64,000 nt of DNA, from the NCBI RefSeq assembly GCF_900103825.1, contig NZ_FNIF01000014.1, positions 1 to 64,000 on the forward strand, given 5' to 3'. Below the pieces are notes generated by a model. It was not told the origin of the DNA, searched no databases, and saw only the letters and a program-made list of their open reading frames with translations. Shown here piece after piece: positions 36,251 to 45,502 of this stretch. The translations under genes and the position numbers were made by a program. Numbering within the stretch: the first letter of the stretch is position 1; the number at the start of each line of letters is the position of its first letter. The stretch comes from Paenibacillus sp. yr247. GTDB taxonomy: Bacteria > Bacillota > Bacilli > Paenibacillales > NBRC-103111.

Positions 36251-37084
36251 TTATTTAATTCCTGAGAAAGTAATTCCTCGGATAAACGCCTTTTGAACGA
36301 AGAAATACAGAAGGATAATCGGAAGCGTAATCATGACCAGCGTAGCCATCATCATCTGCCATTCGGCCCCGTGTTGGGACTTGAAAGCCTGCATGCCGAG
36401 CATCAGCGTATATTGGTTCTCATCCGACAAGTAAATCAACGGTCCCTGATAGTCCGTCCAGCTGCCCATGAACTGGAATAAAGCAATCGTCAATAAAGCG
36501 GGACGGCATAGCGGAAGCATGATTTGCCAATAAATGCGAAGTTCGGAAGCTCCGTCAATCCGGGCTGCGTCTTCAAGCTCTTTGGGCAAGCCCATGAAAA
36601 ACTGCCGGAGGAGGAAGATGAAGAACGGAGCGCCGAAAAAGGCCGGCAGCCACAAAGGGATATTAGTCCCTACCCAGCCGAAGTTTTTGAATGCGATAAA
36701 AATAGGAATCATGGTTACCTGGTAAGGCAGCATCATGACAATGAGCGTAATCGCAAAAAGCGGCTTAGCACCCTTCCATGGAATTCTGGCTAAGCTATAA
36801 GCGACAAGTGGGCAGGATAATAAAACCGCCACAGTCGCCAGACCTGCAATCGTAACCGTATTCGACAAATATTTAAAAAAAGGAATATAGTCAATCGCTT
36901 TAGGATAATTGCTCCATTCCATAACGCTTGGAATCCACACAGGCGGCCAAAGAAACAATTCGCTGTTCGCCTTGAGTGAAGTGGAAACCATCCATAGAAA
37001 CGGCGACAGGAAAAAGGCGCCAACCACAATTAAAGAGAAATGAGCAAATACTTTTTGAAAACTTCCAAGTCTTGTGCTTCCCAT
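36251..37084 (-). CDS. Carbohydrate ABC transporter permease, MalG type (pair 3)
   Basis: A 277-residue permease with six helices and the EAA loop PKELEDAARIDGASELRIYWQIMLPLCRP. GAGGGGG precedes the ATG. It is coupled with the gene at 37100 and with solute-binding protein copy 2 (38191) into one importer. Confidence 0.93.
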   Translation of the reverse strand: MGSTRLGSFQKVFAHFSLIVVGAFFLSPFLWMVSTSLKANSELFLWPPVWIPSVMEWSNYPKAIDYIPFFKYLSNTVTIAGLATVAVLLSCPLVAYSLARIPWKGAKPLFAITLIVMMLPYQVTMIPIFIAFKNFGWVGTNIPLWLPAFFGAPFFIFLLRQFFMGLPKELEDAARIDGASELRIYWQIMLPLCRPALLTIALFQFMGSWTDYQGPLIYLSDENQYTLMLGMQAFKSQHGAEWQMMMATLVMITLPIILLYFFVQKAFIRGITFSGIK

Positions 37085-37099
37085 GACGATTCCCCCTCC

Positions 37100-38053
37100 C
37101 TATTCTTTTCCTTGATAATGGACCCAGCGTTTCTGAGAGACAAAGATTAACGCCGTTAAAATGACCACGATTAAGAAAAGAATCCAGGCCATGGCAGAAG
37201 CATATCCCATCTTTAAATAGCCGAAACCGTTCGTGTATAAATACATCACGTAAAACATCATTGAATTGGCTGGTGTACCCTGTCCGTTCGTGAGTGTGTA
37301 AGGCAGAACGAAATTTTGCAGAGCGCCGATGGTGCCAATAATCAAGTTGAAAAAGATGACTGGCGTTAACAGGGGCAACGTAATGGTCTTCGTCCGCTGC
37401 CATGCGTTAGCTCCATCCACTTGGGCGGCATCATAGTAATCTTGGGGGATATCCTGCAGACCCGCTAAATAAATAACGACCGCTTGCCCTGTCCCCCACA
37501 AGCTCATTAGAATTAAGGATGGCTTAGACCAAGCTTCACTTCCAATCCATGGCGGTCCGGAGATGCCGATCTGATCCAGCCAATAGTTCACAAGCCCGAA
37601 TTGCGGGTTTAACAGCCAGAGCCAAATGATCGTCGTCGCTACAGGCGGCACCAAACTGGGGATAAAAAATAAAGTTCTGTAAAAGCCTTGACCGCGAATT
37701 TTCAAATTCAGAAGGAGGGCTAGTCCTACACCTATCACTATGCTCAGCGGGACAAAAATCACCGTATAGTACAAGGTATTATAAATACTGACCCAGAAGA
37801 CCTTATCTTGAAAAAGTGCCGAGTAGTTATTGAATCCTACGAACTTCCCCGGCTCCAGGATGCTGTAGGAGGTTAAACTATAGTAAGCTGACATGAATAA
37901 CGGAAAGGCGTGAAAAAGAAGCAAACCGACAATCCATGGTAACGCGAAGATCAGACCGAACAGGCTGAGCTTTTTCTCGAACCGGGTTTTCCTTTTCTTG
38001 GCGACATCAACTAAAACTGTCATTTTTTTTGCGGGAGTTTCGATCGCAGACAA
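37100..38053 (-). CDS. Carbohydrate ABC transporter permease, MalF type (pair 3)
   Basis: A 317-residue sugar permease with a basic N-terminal tail (KKRKTRFEKK), six helices and the EAA loop PQDYYDAAQVDGANAWQRTKTITLPLLTP. The start is TTG at 38053 because AAAGGAGG lies eight bases upstream; the open frame runs seven codons further. An attenuator hairpin separates it from the solute-binding protein gene. Confidence 0.92.
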   Translation of the reverse strand: MSAIETPAKKMTVLVDVAKKRKTRFEKKLSLFGLIFALPWIVGLLLFHAFPLFMSAYYSLTSYSILEPGKFVGFNNYSALFQDKVFWVSIYNTLYYTVIFVPLSIVIGVGLALLLNLKIRGQGFYRTLFFIPSLVPPVATTIIWLWLLNPQFGLVNYWLDQIGISGPPWIGSEAWSKPSLILMSLWGTGQAVVIYLAGLQDIPQDYYDAAQVDGANAWQRTKTITLPLLTPVIFFNLIIGTIGALQNFVLPYTLTNGQGTPANSMMFYVMYLYTNGFGYLKMGYASAMAWILFLIVVILTALIFVSQKRWVHYQGKE

Positions 38054-38119
38054 TTCTATTACCTCCTTTTGCACGTCTATTCTGTGAGATAAACCTCTTT
38101 CGAGATCTTTTGAAGATGA

Positions 38120-38160
38120 TGCGGTAAAAGAGGGAGGGCTCAGCGTTCGCCCTACCCTCC
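38120..38160 (-). terminator. Attenuator between binding-protein and permease genes
   Basis: In minus orientation GAGGGTAGGGC pairs with GCCCTCCCTC across a 9-base loop, followed by TTTTACC. Such a leaky terminator typically makes the binding protein more abundant than the permeases. The paralogous locus at 5158-5190 retains only one arm. Confidence 0.6.
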
Positions 38161-38190
38161 TTATTTTTACTTTAATGCTAGTTATAGGAA

Positions 38191-39597
38191 TTATTTGCTT
38201 TGCTTAGCCAATTCCGCATCTACATTCTTTTTCACTTCATCGAGAAGCGCCTGTGCGTCCCCTTTACCATGAATCGCCAAATCTTGTACGCGCATCGTTT
38301 CGTTCCAGAGGAAGGCGCCTGCCGGAGAAACAGGTCTAGTGAAGGCTGTCGGCATTCCATCAAGGAAAACTTTCAGATTCGGAATGTCGGACAATTTCAA
38401 TTGGTCGTTAACTGACGGCATAGCTGTAATATCGTTACCGGCATTTTGTCGCTTCGCCCAAAGAAGTGTACCTTCCTTATGCGCTACGAAGTTAACGAAT
38501 TCCCATGCTTCTTTCTCATGCTTGGAGCCCTTCGGAACGACATACGACCAACCGCCGGCCCATGTCACCGGTTTAGCGCCTTCAGCCGCCGGCATCGGAG
38601 CTACACCCCATTCAAAGGTAGGCTTGTATTTCGCCAAATCGTTCAGAATCCAGTTGCCGTCGAACACGAAGCCGACTTTTCCCGTCCAGAATGGATTCAT
38701 ACCCGTTTGTCCCATGGCGTCGGAGAAGCTTGTCAAGTTGCCGATATCATACTTTTTCGCATAGTCGGCCATCCATGCGAGTGCTTTCACGTTCTGCGGG
38801 TCGTTAGGAGTCAAGTTATGGGTGCCATCCTCCCATTTGCCGCCCCAGTTCCATGCTTGCGTATAGAAGAAGCCTTGATTCATCCAAGGTATGAACCCAA
38901 TTTGCGAGTATTTGCCGTTGCTGCCTTTCTTGAAAACTTTCTCGGCCATTTGATCCAGCTCTTGAAGAGTTTGCGGCGGTTTGTTCGGATCAAGCCCTGC
39001 TTCTTTCATTAATGTCTTGTTGTAATACATGGCCCGGGTGTCAGTTCCCCAAGGCAATGCGTACACTTTATCTTTATAAACAGCTTCTGCCCAAAGTCCT
39101 TTATAATAATCTTCCGCTTTAATACCGCTGCCCTTTACATAAGCCGTCAAATCCGTCAGGGAGCCTTTCGCCGCCCAAGAACCGATCAAGAAGCGATCGA
39201 ACAAGGCAACATCTGGGGGATTACCGCCTGCGATGGCGGTCAACAATTTATCGGAAGCTTGTGTCTGGCCCGTAGTTTCAACGAATGTCATTTTCACTTT
39301 AATGTTTGGATGCTGCTTTTCGAATACATCGACAACATTCGCTTTGAAATCTTTTTGGTAATCTCCGCCCCATGGGAACCAGAAATCAATGGTAACAGGT
39401 GCGCCCGAGCTTTTGGTATCTGCAGTTTTGGTATCTGTAGCTTTCGCATCCGTTGCTTTACTATCGCCGCCAGTAGATGCCGTGTTCGTCGAGCTGCTGC
39501 AGCCGGTGATCGTCAAAGCCAACGCCAAGGTTGCCGCTAAAGGCAATGTTACTAACTTTTTACCCCTCGTACTTGCTTGTACCTTTTCATTGTTCAT
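38191..39597 (-). CDS. Sugar ABC transporter substrate-binding lipoprotein (copy 2)
   Basis: A 468-residue lipoprotein: signal with lipobox LTITGC (Cys about 33), a linker with an AT/TK-rich repeat (SKATDAKATDTKTADTKS), then a family-1 solute-binding fold (DFWFPWGGDYQK, LPWGTDTRAMYYNKTL, WAGGWSYVVPKGSK). Nearly the same sequence as copy 1 at 5187, but here followed by its permeases. It is expected to feed a sugar or oligosaccharide to 37100/36251. Upstream are the kinase and regulator genes likely to control it. Confidence 0.93.
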   Translation of the reverse strand: MNNEKVQASTRGKKLVTLPLAATLALALTITGCSSSTNTASTGGDSKATDAKATDTKTADTKSSGAPVTIDFWFPWGGDYQKDFKANVVDVFEKQHPNIKVKMTFVETTGQTQASDKLLTAIAGGNPPDVALFDRFLIGSWAAKGSLTDLTAYVKGSGIKAEDYYKGLWAEAVYKDKVYALPWGTDTRAMYYNKTLMKEAGLDPNKPPQTLQELDQMAEKVFKKGSNGKYSQIGFIPWMNQGFFYTQAWNWGGKWEDGTHNLTPNDPQNVKALAWMADYAKKYDIGNLTSFSDAMGQTGMNPFWTGKVGFVFDGNWILNDLAKYKPTFEWGVAPMPAAEGAKPVTWAGGWSYVVPKGSKHEKEAWEFVNFVAHKEGTLLWAKRQNAGNDITAMPSVNDQLKLSDIPNLKVFLDGMPTAFTRPVSPAGAFLWNETMRVQDLAIHGKGDAQALLDEVKKNVDAELAKQSK

Positions 39598-39645
39598 TTT
39601 TTAACCTCCTCTTTGTCTTATACTCGCTTCCGAGCACACCTTAAT

Positions 39646-39659
39646 TGTATGCGTTTTCA
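39646..39659 (-). promoter_or_regulatory. Putative CcpA cre site (copy 2)
   Basis: TGTATGCGTTTTCA, identical to the element at 6636-6649, lies about 50 bases upstream of the binding-protein ATG and matches the cre consensus with one mismatch. Confidence 0.5.
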
Positions 39660-39726
39660 TGTATGTCCCGAAACGAGGGGACTTTTGTTTTTAGTGTGTT
39701 ATTTTTGTGTGTTTATCTGATGACGG

Positions 39727-39795
39727 CAAAAACACACCTCTTTTATTTGGTAATAGGAAGACGAGCAACCATCTAACCAAAGAAAGGTGTGTAAT
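39727..39795 (-). terminator. Terminator after sensor kinase copy 2
   Basis: In minus orientation ACACACCT just after the kinase stop pairs with AGGTGTGT some 50 bases later, with an inner TTTGGTTA / TTACCAAA pairing, and is followed by TTTTTGCC. It separates regulator-kinase transcription from the binding-protein promoter. Confidence 0.55.
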
Positions 39796-39799
39796 TTCG

Positions 39800-41578
39800 T
39801 TATCTTAATGGAATGACCAACGTGACTTTAGTACCAACACCAAGAGTGCTGTCTATGAATAGCCCGTACTCCTTGCCATAAGCTAATTTGATTTGTGTAT
39901 TAATATTTCTCAGCGCAAAATTATGTTCCCCGACTACCTCGTCGCTTTCCAGCACTTCCGTCAGCTCCGCCAATTTTTCGGATTCGATCCCGATGCCGTC
40001 GTCCTCAACTTCGAAATAAAGAATTTGGCCTTCCATTCTCCAACTTATGTCCAACCTGCCGCTCCCCCGTTTATTTTCCAAACCGTGATATATCGCGTTC
40101 TCCACCAGCGGCTGAAAGACGAACTTCAATACCCGGTAGTGCAGAATCTTAGGATCCATATTCATATTGACCATGAATTTGTCCTGATACCTCACCTTTT
40201 GTATGGACAAATAACTTTCCAGCAATTCGGCGCTTTCCTTTACGGTAACAAAATCGTTTCCCTCACTTAAACTGATCCGGAGATATTTGGACAAACCGAA
40301 GATCATCGTACTAATCTCATCAACTTTATAGATGCGGGAAATCCAGTGAATCGAATCCAGCGTATTGTATAAAAAATGGGCGTTAATTTGAGACGCCATC
40401 ATCTTTAATTGCGTTTCTTTTTTTAATAGCTTCTGAATGTACACTTCATCAATTAAATTTTTGATTCTCGTGACCATCGTATTAAAACTGTGAAATAACA
40501 TGCCAAATTCGTCGCTTCGTACATCCGTAATTTGTACGTCGAAGTCGCCTTCTCTCGCTCTGCGCATGGACCAAAACAGCATCCGTACAGGCTTGTGCAT
40601 TTGCTTGGCAAACATTAAGGCAAGCGCGATGGCCACAATGCTAAATCCAATGACAAGATAGACGGTATAGTAACCGATTTCTCTCGAATCGCTAACCAGG
40701 TTTTGGATCGGTGCCATTCCGACAAACTTCCAATCGGTTATCTTCGATTGATCGAAGACAACCATCATTTCTTTGCCATCCACCACGTTGGTTAAAAACC
40801 CACTTCGTATAGAAGGAAGATTCAGCCCGGAAGGCTGCATGAGACGGGAATCATTCGAATCGGCTACAACCGTGTTGTTTTGATCAACGATAAACGTAGT
40901 GCCTTGCGCTTGAAAATCGACCTCGGACATAAAATTCTGTATCGGTTCTGGATTAAACTCCATGATGAGCACACCTATGTTCTGATTGATATGGTCGAAA
41001 TTTTTGAGCGCCCTACCGAGCACAAAAACCGGTTTATCGTCTTCGTTGTTTTTTTGTTTTATAAATGTCGGACGAATTCCGTACCATACCACCTGACCGT
41101 CAGCAGCTATAATTTGCTTGTACCATTCTTGAGCTTGATCGTCTTTACTAACCATTGGAAGCTCCGCAAAGCCATTGCTTGACAACCGAAAGGAAGCGCT
41201 GCCTTCACCAAGAATATAAATATTCAGAGTGTCGTTTTTCACGTTAACCAAATTGGACAAAAAATTGGCGATTTGCTGATTGTTGTGACTTCGATCATAG
41301 CTTTCCTGATATTCTCCGAGAATGCCCTTCTGGATTTCCCTGTTACCGAAAACAATTAGAGACCGGTTAGCATACTCGTTCAATAACAATTCGAGACGTC
41401 TGTTAGCCTGCTGCACGGTTTGCAAAGCAACCTGCGATACTTTGGAACTTATAATGTCATTAGCTTTATGATAGGACAGATAACCCATGATCATAATGGA
41501 CATGGACATGCTGACAAAAAAAAGAATAAACAATTTGTAGCCTACTGAACGCCATTTTAAATGCGCATGAAGATTCAA
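39800..41578 (-). CDS. YesM-type sensor histidine kinase (copy 2)
   Basis: A 592-residue membrane kinase: transmembrane helix about 13-35, extracellular sensing domain, second helix near 290-310, HAMP, phospho-acceptor motif INAHFLYNTL (His 401), N-box LVENAIYHGL (Asn 494) and EDDGIG. TTG start at 41578 behind GAGGGGGAG, 22 bases after the response regulator stop. With the regulator it forms a two-component system that probably senses an extracellular sugar and induces the binding-protein operon downstream. Close paralogue of 10881. Confidence 0.93.
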   Translation of the reverse strand: MNLHAHLKWRSVGYKLFILFFVSMSMSIMIMGYLSYHKANDIISSKVSQVALQTVQQANRRLELLLNEYANRSLIVFGNREIQKGILGEYQESYDRSHNNQQIANFLSNLVNVKNDTLNIYILGEGSASFRLSSNGFAELPMVSKDDQAQEWYKQIIAADGQVVWYGIRPTFIKQKNNEDDKPVFVLGRALKNFDHINQNIGVLIMEFNPEPIQNFMSEVDFQAQGTTFIVDQNNTVVADSNDSRLMQPSGLNLPSIRSGFLTNVVDGKEMMVVFDQSKITDWKFVGMAPIQNLVSDSREIGYYTVYLVIGFSIVAIALALMFAKQMHKPVRMLFWSMRRAREGDFDVQITDVRSDEFGMLFHSFNTMVTRIKNLIDEVYIQKLLKKETQLKMMASQINAHFLYNTLDSIHWISRIYKVDEISTMIFGLSKYLRISLSEGNDFVTVKESAELLESYLSIQKVRYQDKFMVNMNMDPKILHYRVLKFVFQPLVENAIYHGLENKRGSGRLDISWRMEGQILYFEVEDDGIGIESEKLAELTEVLESDEVVGEHNFALRNINTQIKLAYGKEYGLFIDSTLGVGTKVTLVIPLR

Positions 41579-41600
41579 AACCGGCTCCCCCTCGGTCAGG

Positions 41601-43196
41601 TTACAGTTCGCCCAAATCCCTGTACTGGGCAGGGGTCATCCCCTCCTGGTCCTTGAACAGCTTGACAAAATGCCGGAAATCCTGGTAACCTACCTGCTCG
41701 GCGACCTCGTATATTTTAAGCGTCGAAACTTTAAGAAGGTTCTTGGCCTTTTCCATCCTGAGGCGAATTAAATATTTGCTGAAAGTTTCGCCTGTTTTCT
41801 CATGGAATATTTTACTGAAATAAGATGGATTCAAAAATAGATGACTGGCAACCCGATTCATGGTAATCGGTTCCGTATAATGCACTTCCAAATACTGGAT
41901 TGCCAGTTCGATGGACCTTTTTCGATTTCCACAGGCGTTGTGGACATGTTGATATTGGCGGACAACCATCAACAGTTCGTCTTTCATTTCTGACAAAGTA
42001 CAGTAAGGAATAAAGAGTCTTTTTCTGCTGGAGTATTGCTCTGAGGGGTGACTTGACTCCAGCTTCTTTTCAACTTCATAAAGCAGAGTTGCCAATCCGT
42101 TTCGTAACTGATGAGGAGGATATTTCTGTCGACACGTTTGTAAATGAGCAATCAGCTCGTCAATCAATTCACTAAGCGCCGTATCATCGCCCAATTTCAC
42201 CACATGCACGAACCGGTTATCCCAACCGTTAGGCCCCGTATATTCCTGAACCTGCAAAGATTGAGGCTGCTCCAATCGCTCTGCTTCGTAAACCCTCCCG
42301 TAACCGTCATAAAATGCGTAAGCGCCAGCGTGAACAGCTTCTTGGAAAGATGCATGAAGGTTGGCGATCTCGCTCAATTTGCTTATCCCGACATTGATCC
42401 CGATCCCCAAGCACCGTCGGCAAACCTCAACGAGGGATTCTTGCTCGCTCTCGCAGTCACCCTCATTGAATGGGGACTGTAAGATGACGAGATCCGTATC
42501 TTCATGATAGTCCAAAGGGCATGTTATCGTCTTCTCCTCTGCTTTTCCAATTCCTTTAGCTATATTGCCTATGGCATAACGAAGCAAATAGTGCTCCTTC
42601 GGATTATTTGAATGCGGCCCCCAATCATACACTTTTACACATATCACTTTCAGCCGATTGGGATCCAATTGGATGTTAAGCCGATCCCAAAGAGTTCTCA
42701 AGTAATGATTTGAAGCGCTTTCATTCATTAGGAGCGTTTCAAGATACCTCTGTCTGGCCAGAGGTAAGCTTTCTCGAATTCGTTCTGACATCCGAACAAA
42801 TTGACGATGATCTTCATTCTCGTGCTTGATTTGTGAGACGCATTTACGCACAACGTCCAGCATCTGCGTTTCTTCAATTGGTTTAAGCACGTAGTCGGAC
42901 GCCCCGTATCTCAAGGCCATCTGGGCGGAACTGAAATCACTGTATCCGCTAATAATAATTATCTTCGACGGCAGATTGCGATTCTTGACTGTTTCAATCA
43001 AAGTAAGACCGTCCATTCGCGGCATTTTGATATCCGTGATGATAATATCCGGAGTCTGGACTTGAATTAATTTTAAAGCCTCTTCTCCATCCTCCGCTTC
43101 ACCAAGCACTTCGATACCTTCCGCTTCCCAATCTATGGTTGAACGTAAACCTTGACGAACCCATCTTTCATCGTCAACGATCAATAAAGAATACAT
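41601..43196 (-). CDS. AraC-type two-component response regulator
   Basis: A 531-residue YesN-like regulator. The receiver domain (LLIVDDERWVRQGL, phospho-acceptor Asp 55 in IIITDIKMPRMDG, Lys in VLKPIEE) is followed by a long middle region and a C-terminal AraC DNA-binding domain with two helix-turn-helix units (YLEVHYTEPITMNRVASHLF and YQDFRHFVKLFKDQEG). ATG 43196 follows GAGGAG by seven bases. It is encoded directly upstream of its kinase and probably activates the sugar-uptake genes. Confidence 0.93.
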   Translation of the reverse strand: MYSLLIVDDERWVRQGLRSTIDWEAEGIEVLGEAEDGEEALKLIQVQTPDIIITDIKMPRMDGLTLIETVKNRNLPSKIIIISGYSDFSSAQMALRYGASDYVLKPIEETQMLDVVRKCVSQIKHENEDHRQFVRMSERIRESLPLARQRYLETLLMNESASNHYLRTLWDRLNIQLDPNRLKVICVKVYDWGPHSNNPKEHYLLRYAIGNIAKGIGKAEEKTITCPLDYHEDTDLVILQSPFNEGDCESEQESLVEVCRRCLGIGINVGISKLSEIANLHASFQEAVHAGAYAFYDGYGRVYEAERLEQPQSLQVQEYTGPNGWDNRFVHVVKLGDDTALSELIDELIAHLQTCRQKYPPHQLRNGLATLLYEVEKKLESSHPSEQYSSRKRLFIPYCTLSEMKDELLMVVRQYQHVHNACGNRKRSIELAIQYLEVHYTEPITMNRVASHLFLNPSYFSKIFHEKTGETFSKYLIRLRMEKAKNLLKVSTLKIYEVAEQVGYQDFRHFVKLFKDQEGMTPAQYRDLGEL

Positions 43197-43378
43197 AAGC
43201 ACTCTCCTCTTTTTTGATCATAAGAGTTTAATCCAATATGCATATCTTGTCTTCTACCATACTTTATAATAACATAATACTGGATTTGAAAAGAAACAGA
43301 AATCTTGAATACCGTCTAAACTGCTATCTTGAGATAAACTATACTTTACGTACGTAAGAATCAAATTATACATAACAA

Positions 43379-43402
43379 AAAGACGCTTTTCAGCGCCTTT
43401 TG
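43379..43402 (-). terminator. Terminator of the 58-residue gene
   Basis: In minus orientation GGCGCT pairs with AGCGTC around GAAA, followed by TTTTTG, five bases after the stop at 43407. Confidence 0.65.
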
Positions 43403-43406
43403 AAAT

Positions 43407-43583
43407 TTATATTTTATCTAAGTTCTCAAGTTCTTTTAGTTGTAACTCCAGTTTATTTTTAATTTCATCTATTTTAGTTTCTAACCAATCCTTAGTGTAC
43501 ACAGTCATTAAGGCTTCTTTTGAAGTATCAATTGCGTTTATAATAAACTCAATATCAGATTCGGTTAGTTTATAATCATTCAA
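43407..43583 (-). CDS. Small hypothetical protein
   Basis: A 58-residue acidic, helical protein (LNDYKLTESDIEFIINAIDT, then a probable coiled coil DEIKNKLELQLKELENL). The start is TTG at 43583, nine bases after AAGGAG; the longer open frame to 43649 lacks a ribosome site. A terminator follows at once, so it is probably a real monocistronic gene. I do not recognise the family. Confidence 0.55.
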   Translation of the reverse strand: MNDYKLTESDIEFIINAIDTSKEALMTVYTKDWLETKIDEIKNKLELQLKELENLDKI

Positions 43584-43664
43584 TAAAATCATCTCCTTAC
43601 ATTGATAAGTATTAGTATATCCACTTTGAAAAGCCCTTAAAACTTGCAATACAAAGGTAAATCT

Positions 43665-44048
43665 TTATGAGTCGTAAGCAGCATCAAATTCAATTATATT
43701 GTTATCTTCATCAAGAATATATATTTGTGCAAATCCAGCAACACTTTGTGGTCTACCTTCGTACGGGATATCTGCTTCCTCTAACCATTGTACTGTGTTT
43801 TTGTAGCTTTTAACCCAAATAGCAAAATGTCCATCAACAGAATCAATTCCACTTGAACGTAGTGTCTCACCTTTTGGATGTTCGAGTAAATGAAGCTGCT
43901 GATCACCAATAGCATACCATACGCCTTTAGATTTAAATGGTGGACGTTCAATTTCTTGGAAATTAAGGACTTCTGAATAGAATTTCTTAGCTTTGTCTAA
44001 GTCTCTTACAGCTAGACTTACATGATGTATACGTTCAAACTCGATCAT
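43665..44048 (-). CDS. VOC-family (glyoxalase/bleomycin-resistance fold) protein
   Basis: A 127-residue single VOC module: IHHVSLAVRDLDKAKKFYSE with the first metal ligand His, LHLLEHP, DGHFAIWV with the second His, and a last strand YILDEDNNIIEF with the Glu ligand. The metal site looks complete, so it may be a small metallo-enzyme (lyase, dioxygenase or thiol transferase type). AGGAG stands before the ATG. A TnpB element ends 32 bases upstream, so its original promoter may have been displaced. Confidence 0.85.
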   Translation of the reverse strand: MIEFERIHHVSLAVRDLDKAKKFYSEVLNFQEIERPPFKSKGVWYAIGDQQLHLLEHPKGETLRSSGIDSVDGHFAIWVKSYKNTVQWLEEADIPYEGRPQSVAGFAQIYILDEDNNIIEFDAAYDS

Positions 44049-44079
44049 ATTTTTTAGCTCCTGTTAAAATAGTATTTTC

Positions 44080-44300
44080 TTGAACCTCTCATGACTAAAG
44101 TCACGAGATTCTTGGGTAGTCCCTTCTAACGAAGAGAAGTTTACCAAGCTAACCCTGTCGTTCCGACAGTTTGTGCAAAGGCTAAACAGCCAGTTTACAC
44201 GTTAAGCAGTCTTTTACCTTCGGCAAGAATATTTAGACTTGCATTGAAGTCTCTATCATGATGCGCTCCACAATTGGGACAGTCCCATTCGCGCAACTTT
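44080..44300 (-). ncRNA. Probable omega/reRNA of the TnpB element
   Basis: By family precedent the guide RNA overlaps the 3' end of tnpB and runs to the right end. Here the terminal hairpin (44107-44088) and GAGGTTCAA end at 44080, so the guide would be read from the flank: GAAAATACTATTTTAACAGG just upstream of the VOC gene. The RNA 5' end is a guess. Confidence 0.5.
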
Positions 44301-45298
44301 AGGTTTTTAACGTCTTTGTGCTTATAACCACAGCAGGAGCATAGCTGCGAAGATGCGAATGTTTTACCCACAGCCACAACTATGCGACCATACCACTTCG
44401 CTTTGTACTCTAGCATGGAGCGAAACATCGACCAGGAGACCTCGCTAATTGCCTTGGCTAATTTGTGATTTTTCATCATATTGGATACTTGCAAGTCTTC
44501 AACCACAATGATGTCGTGTTTTTTGACAATATGCGTTGAAATCTTTTGCAAGTAGTCCGTACGAACATTCGTGATTTTCTCGTGAATACGCGCTACTTTG
44601 ATGCGCTGCTTCTTCCAATTGCAGCTGCCTTTCATCATACGTGAAAGTTTACGCTGTGCCTTTGCCAGTTTCTCTTCCAGTATGCGAAAGAATTTAGGGT
44701 TGCCAAACAAGTCTCCACTGGATAAAATTGCAAAATCTTTCAAGCCCACATCGATGCCAACTTCTTTGCCTGTTTTGGGCAACTCATGGATTTCCACTTC
44801 CACAAGTACAGATACAAAATATTTACCTGAAGGATTGCGTCTAATTGTAGCGTTCAGGATACGCCCTTCGACTTCACGGCTTTTGGTAAACTTCACAAGT
44901 CCAAGTTTAGGCAACTTGATCTTATTATCTATAATTGCCATGTTTCCATTTGTGTAGTTTGTTTGGTAAGACTGTACAGGATTCTTCTTGCTCTTAAACG
45001 TAGGCGCATCGTTTTGTTTTTTGAAAAAGCGATTGTAAGCATCACTTAAATTCCTCAGTGCATTTTGTAGTGAAAATTTGTCCGGTTCGTTCAACCAGTC
45101 TATTTCTTGCTTTAGTTGTGTGAGTTCAGCAGAGCATGCTCCATAACTTAAACCTTTACCTGTTTCTTTGTATGTGTCGTTCCATTGGGCAAGAAAACGA
45201 TTAAACACAAAGCGACTGCATCCTATCGTCTTGTTAATGAGTGTTGCTTGTTCTGGCGTGGGGTAAATGCGGAATTTGTAAGCTTTGTGATGTAGCAT
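44195..45298 (-). CDS. tnpB: TnpB RNA-guided endonuclease
   Basis: A 367-residue TnpB, ancestor-type of Cas12. It has the N-terminal HTH/wedge ([20 protein letters not shown]), a split RuvC nuclease with Asp183 ([12 protein letters not shown]), Glu267 ([14 protein letters not shown]) and Asp350 (HDRDFNAS), and a zinc ribbon (Cys320, 323, 340, 343). All catalytic residues are present. ATG 45298 has AAAGGAGG 11 bases upstream; the longer frame to 45334 has none. It should cut DNA next to a TTGAT-like motif, guided by the RNA from the element's right end. Confidence 0.9.
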   Translation of the reverse strand: MLHHKAYKFRIYPTPEQATLINKTIGCSRFVFNRFLAQWNDTYKETGKGLSYGACSAELTQLKQEIDWLNEPDKFSLQNALRNLSDAYNRFFKKQNDAPTFKSKKNPVQSYQTNYTNGNMAIIDNKIKLPKLGLVKFTKSREVEGRILNATIRRNPSGKYFVSVLVEVEIHELPKTGKEVGIDVGLKDFAILSSGDLFGNPKFFRILEEKLAKAQRKLSRMMKGSCNWKKQRIKVARIHEKITNVRTDYLQKISTHIVKKHDIIVVEDLQVSNMMKNHKLAKAISEVSWSMFRSMLEYKAKWYGRIVVAVGKTFASSQLCSCCGYKHKDVKNLKLREWDCPNCGAHHDRDFNASLNILAEGKRLLNV

Positions 45299-45401
45299 GG
45301 TGAAAACGGCCTCCTTTCGTTTTGGAATATACATCCATTATAGCACGTATGTTCGCTTTAAAGCATTGTTTATTGTTTGTACTCGTTTCCTAAACATGTG
45401 T

Positions 45402-45438
45402 CGGATAGTTGACGTGGCAAAAGCCACGCCCTATCCGA
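45402..45438. repeat. Long hairpin inside the element's left end
   Basis: CGGATAG, a few bases, CGTGGC, AAAA, GCCACG, CC, CTATCCG form a two-tier stem. It lies between the tnpB start and the terminal hairpin and could be part of the left-end structure or a transcription barrier. Confidence 0.5.
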
Positions 45439-45502
45439 AGTTTTCTTATTCACGACTGAAGTCACGAGTTTGCGAAAACTGTTTATCAATTATATACGAA
45501 AT

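Larger units (their letters stand above)
44080..45484 (-). mobile_element. IS200/IS605-family TnpB element without TnpA
   Basis: A 1.4-kb element around tnpB. The left end (45484 side) has an imperfect hairpin at 45450-45468 and lies beside TTGAT (45489-45485). The right end has the hairpin CTCATGACTAAAGTCACGAG at 44088-44107 and ends GAGGTTCAA at 44080. These subterminal hairpins and the TTGAT-type insertion motif are as in ISDra2-like elements. No Y1 transposase gene is present, so it would need one in trans to move. Exact ends are inferred from the known family layout. Confidence 0.7.

Noticed and set aside
42710-42726. cre-like GAAGCGCTTTCATTC
   Set aside because: It lies inside the response-regulator coding region, far from a start.
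44195-45334. TnpB start at 45334
   Set aside because: The 12 extra codons have no ribosome site and the family begins at the Met-Leu-His-His start at 45298.
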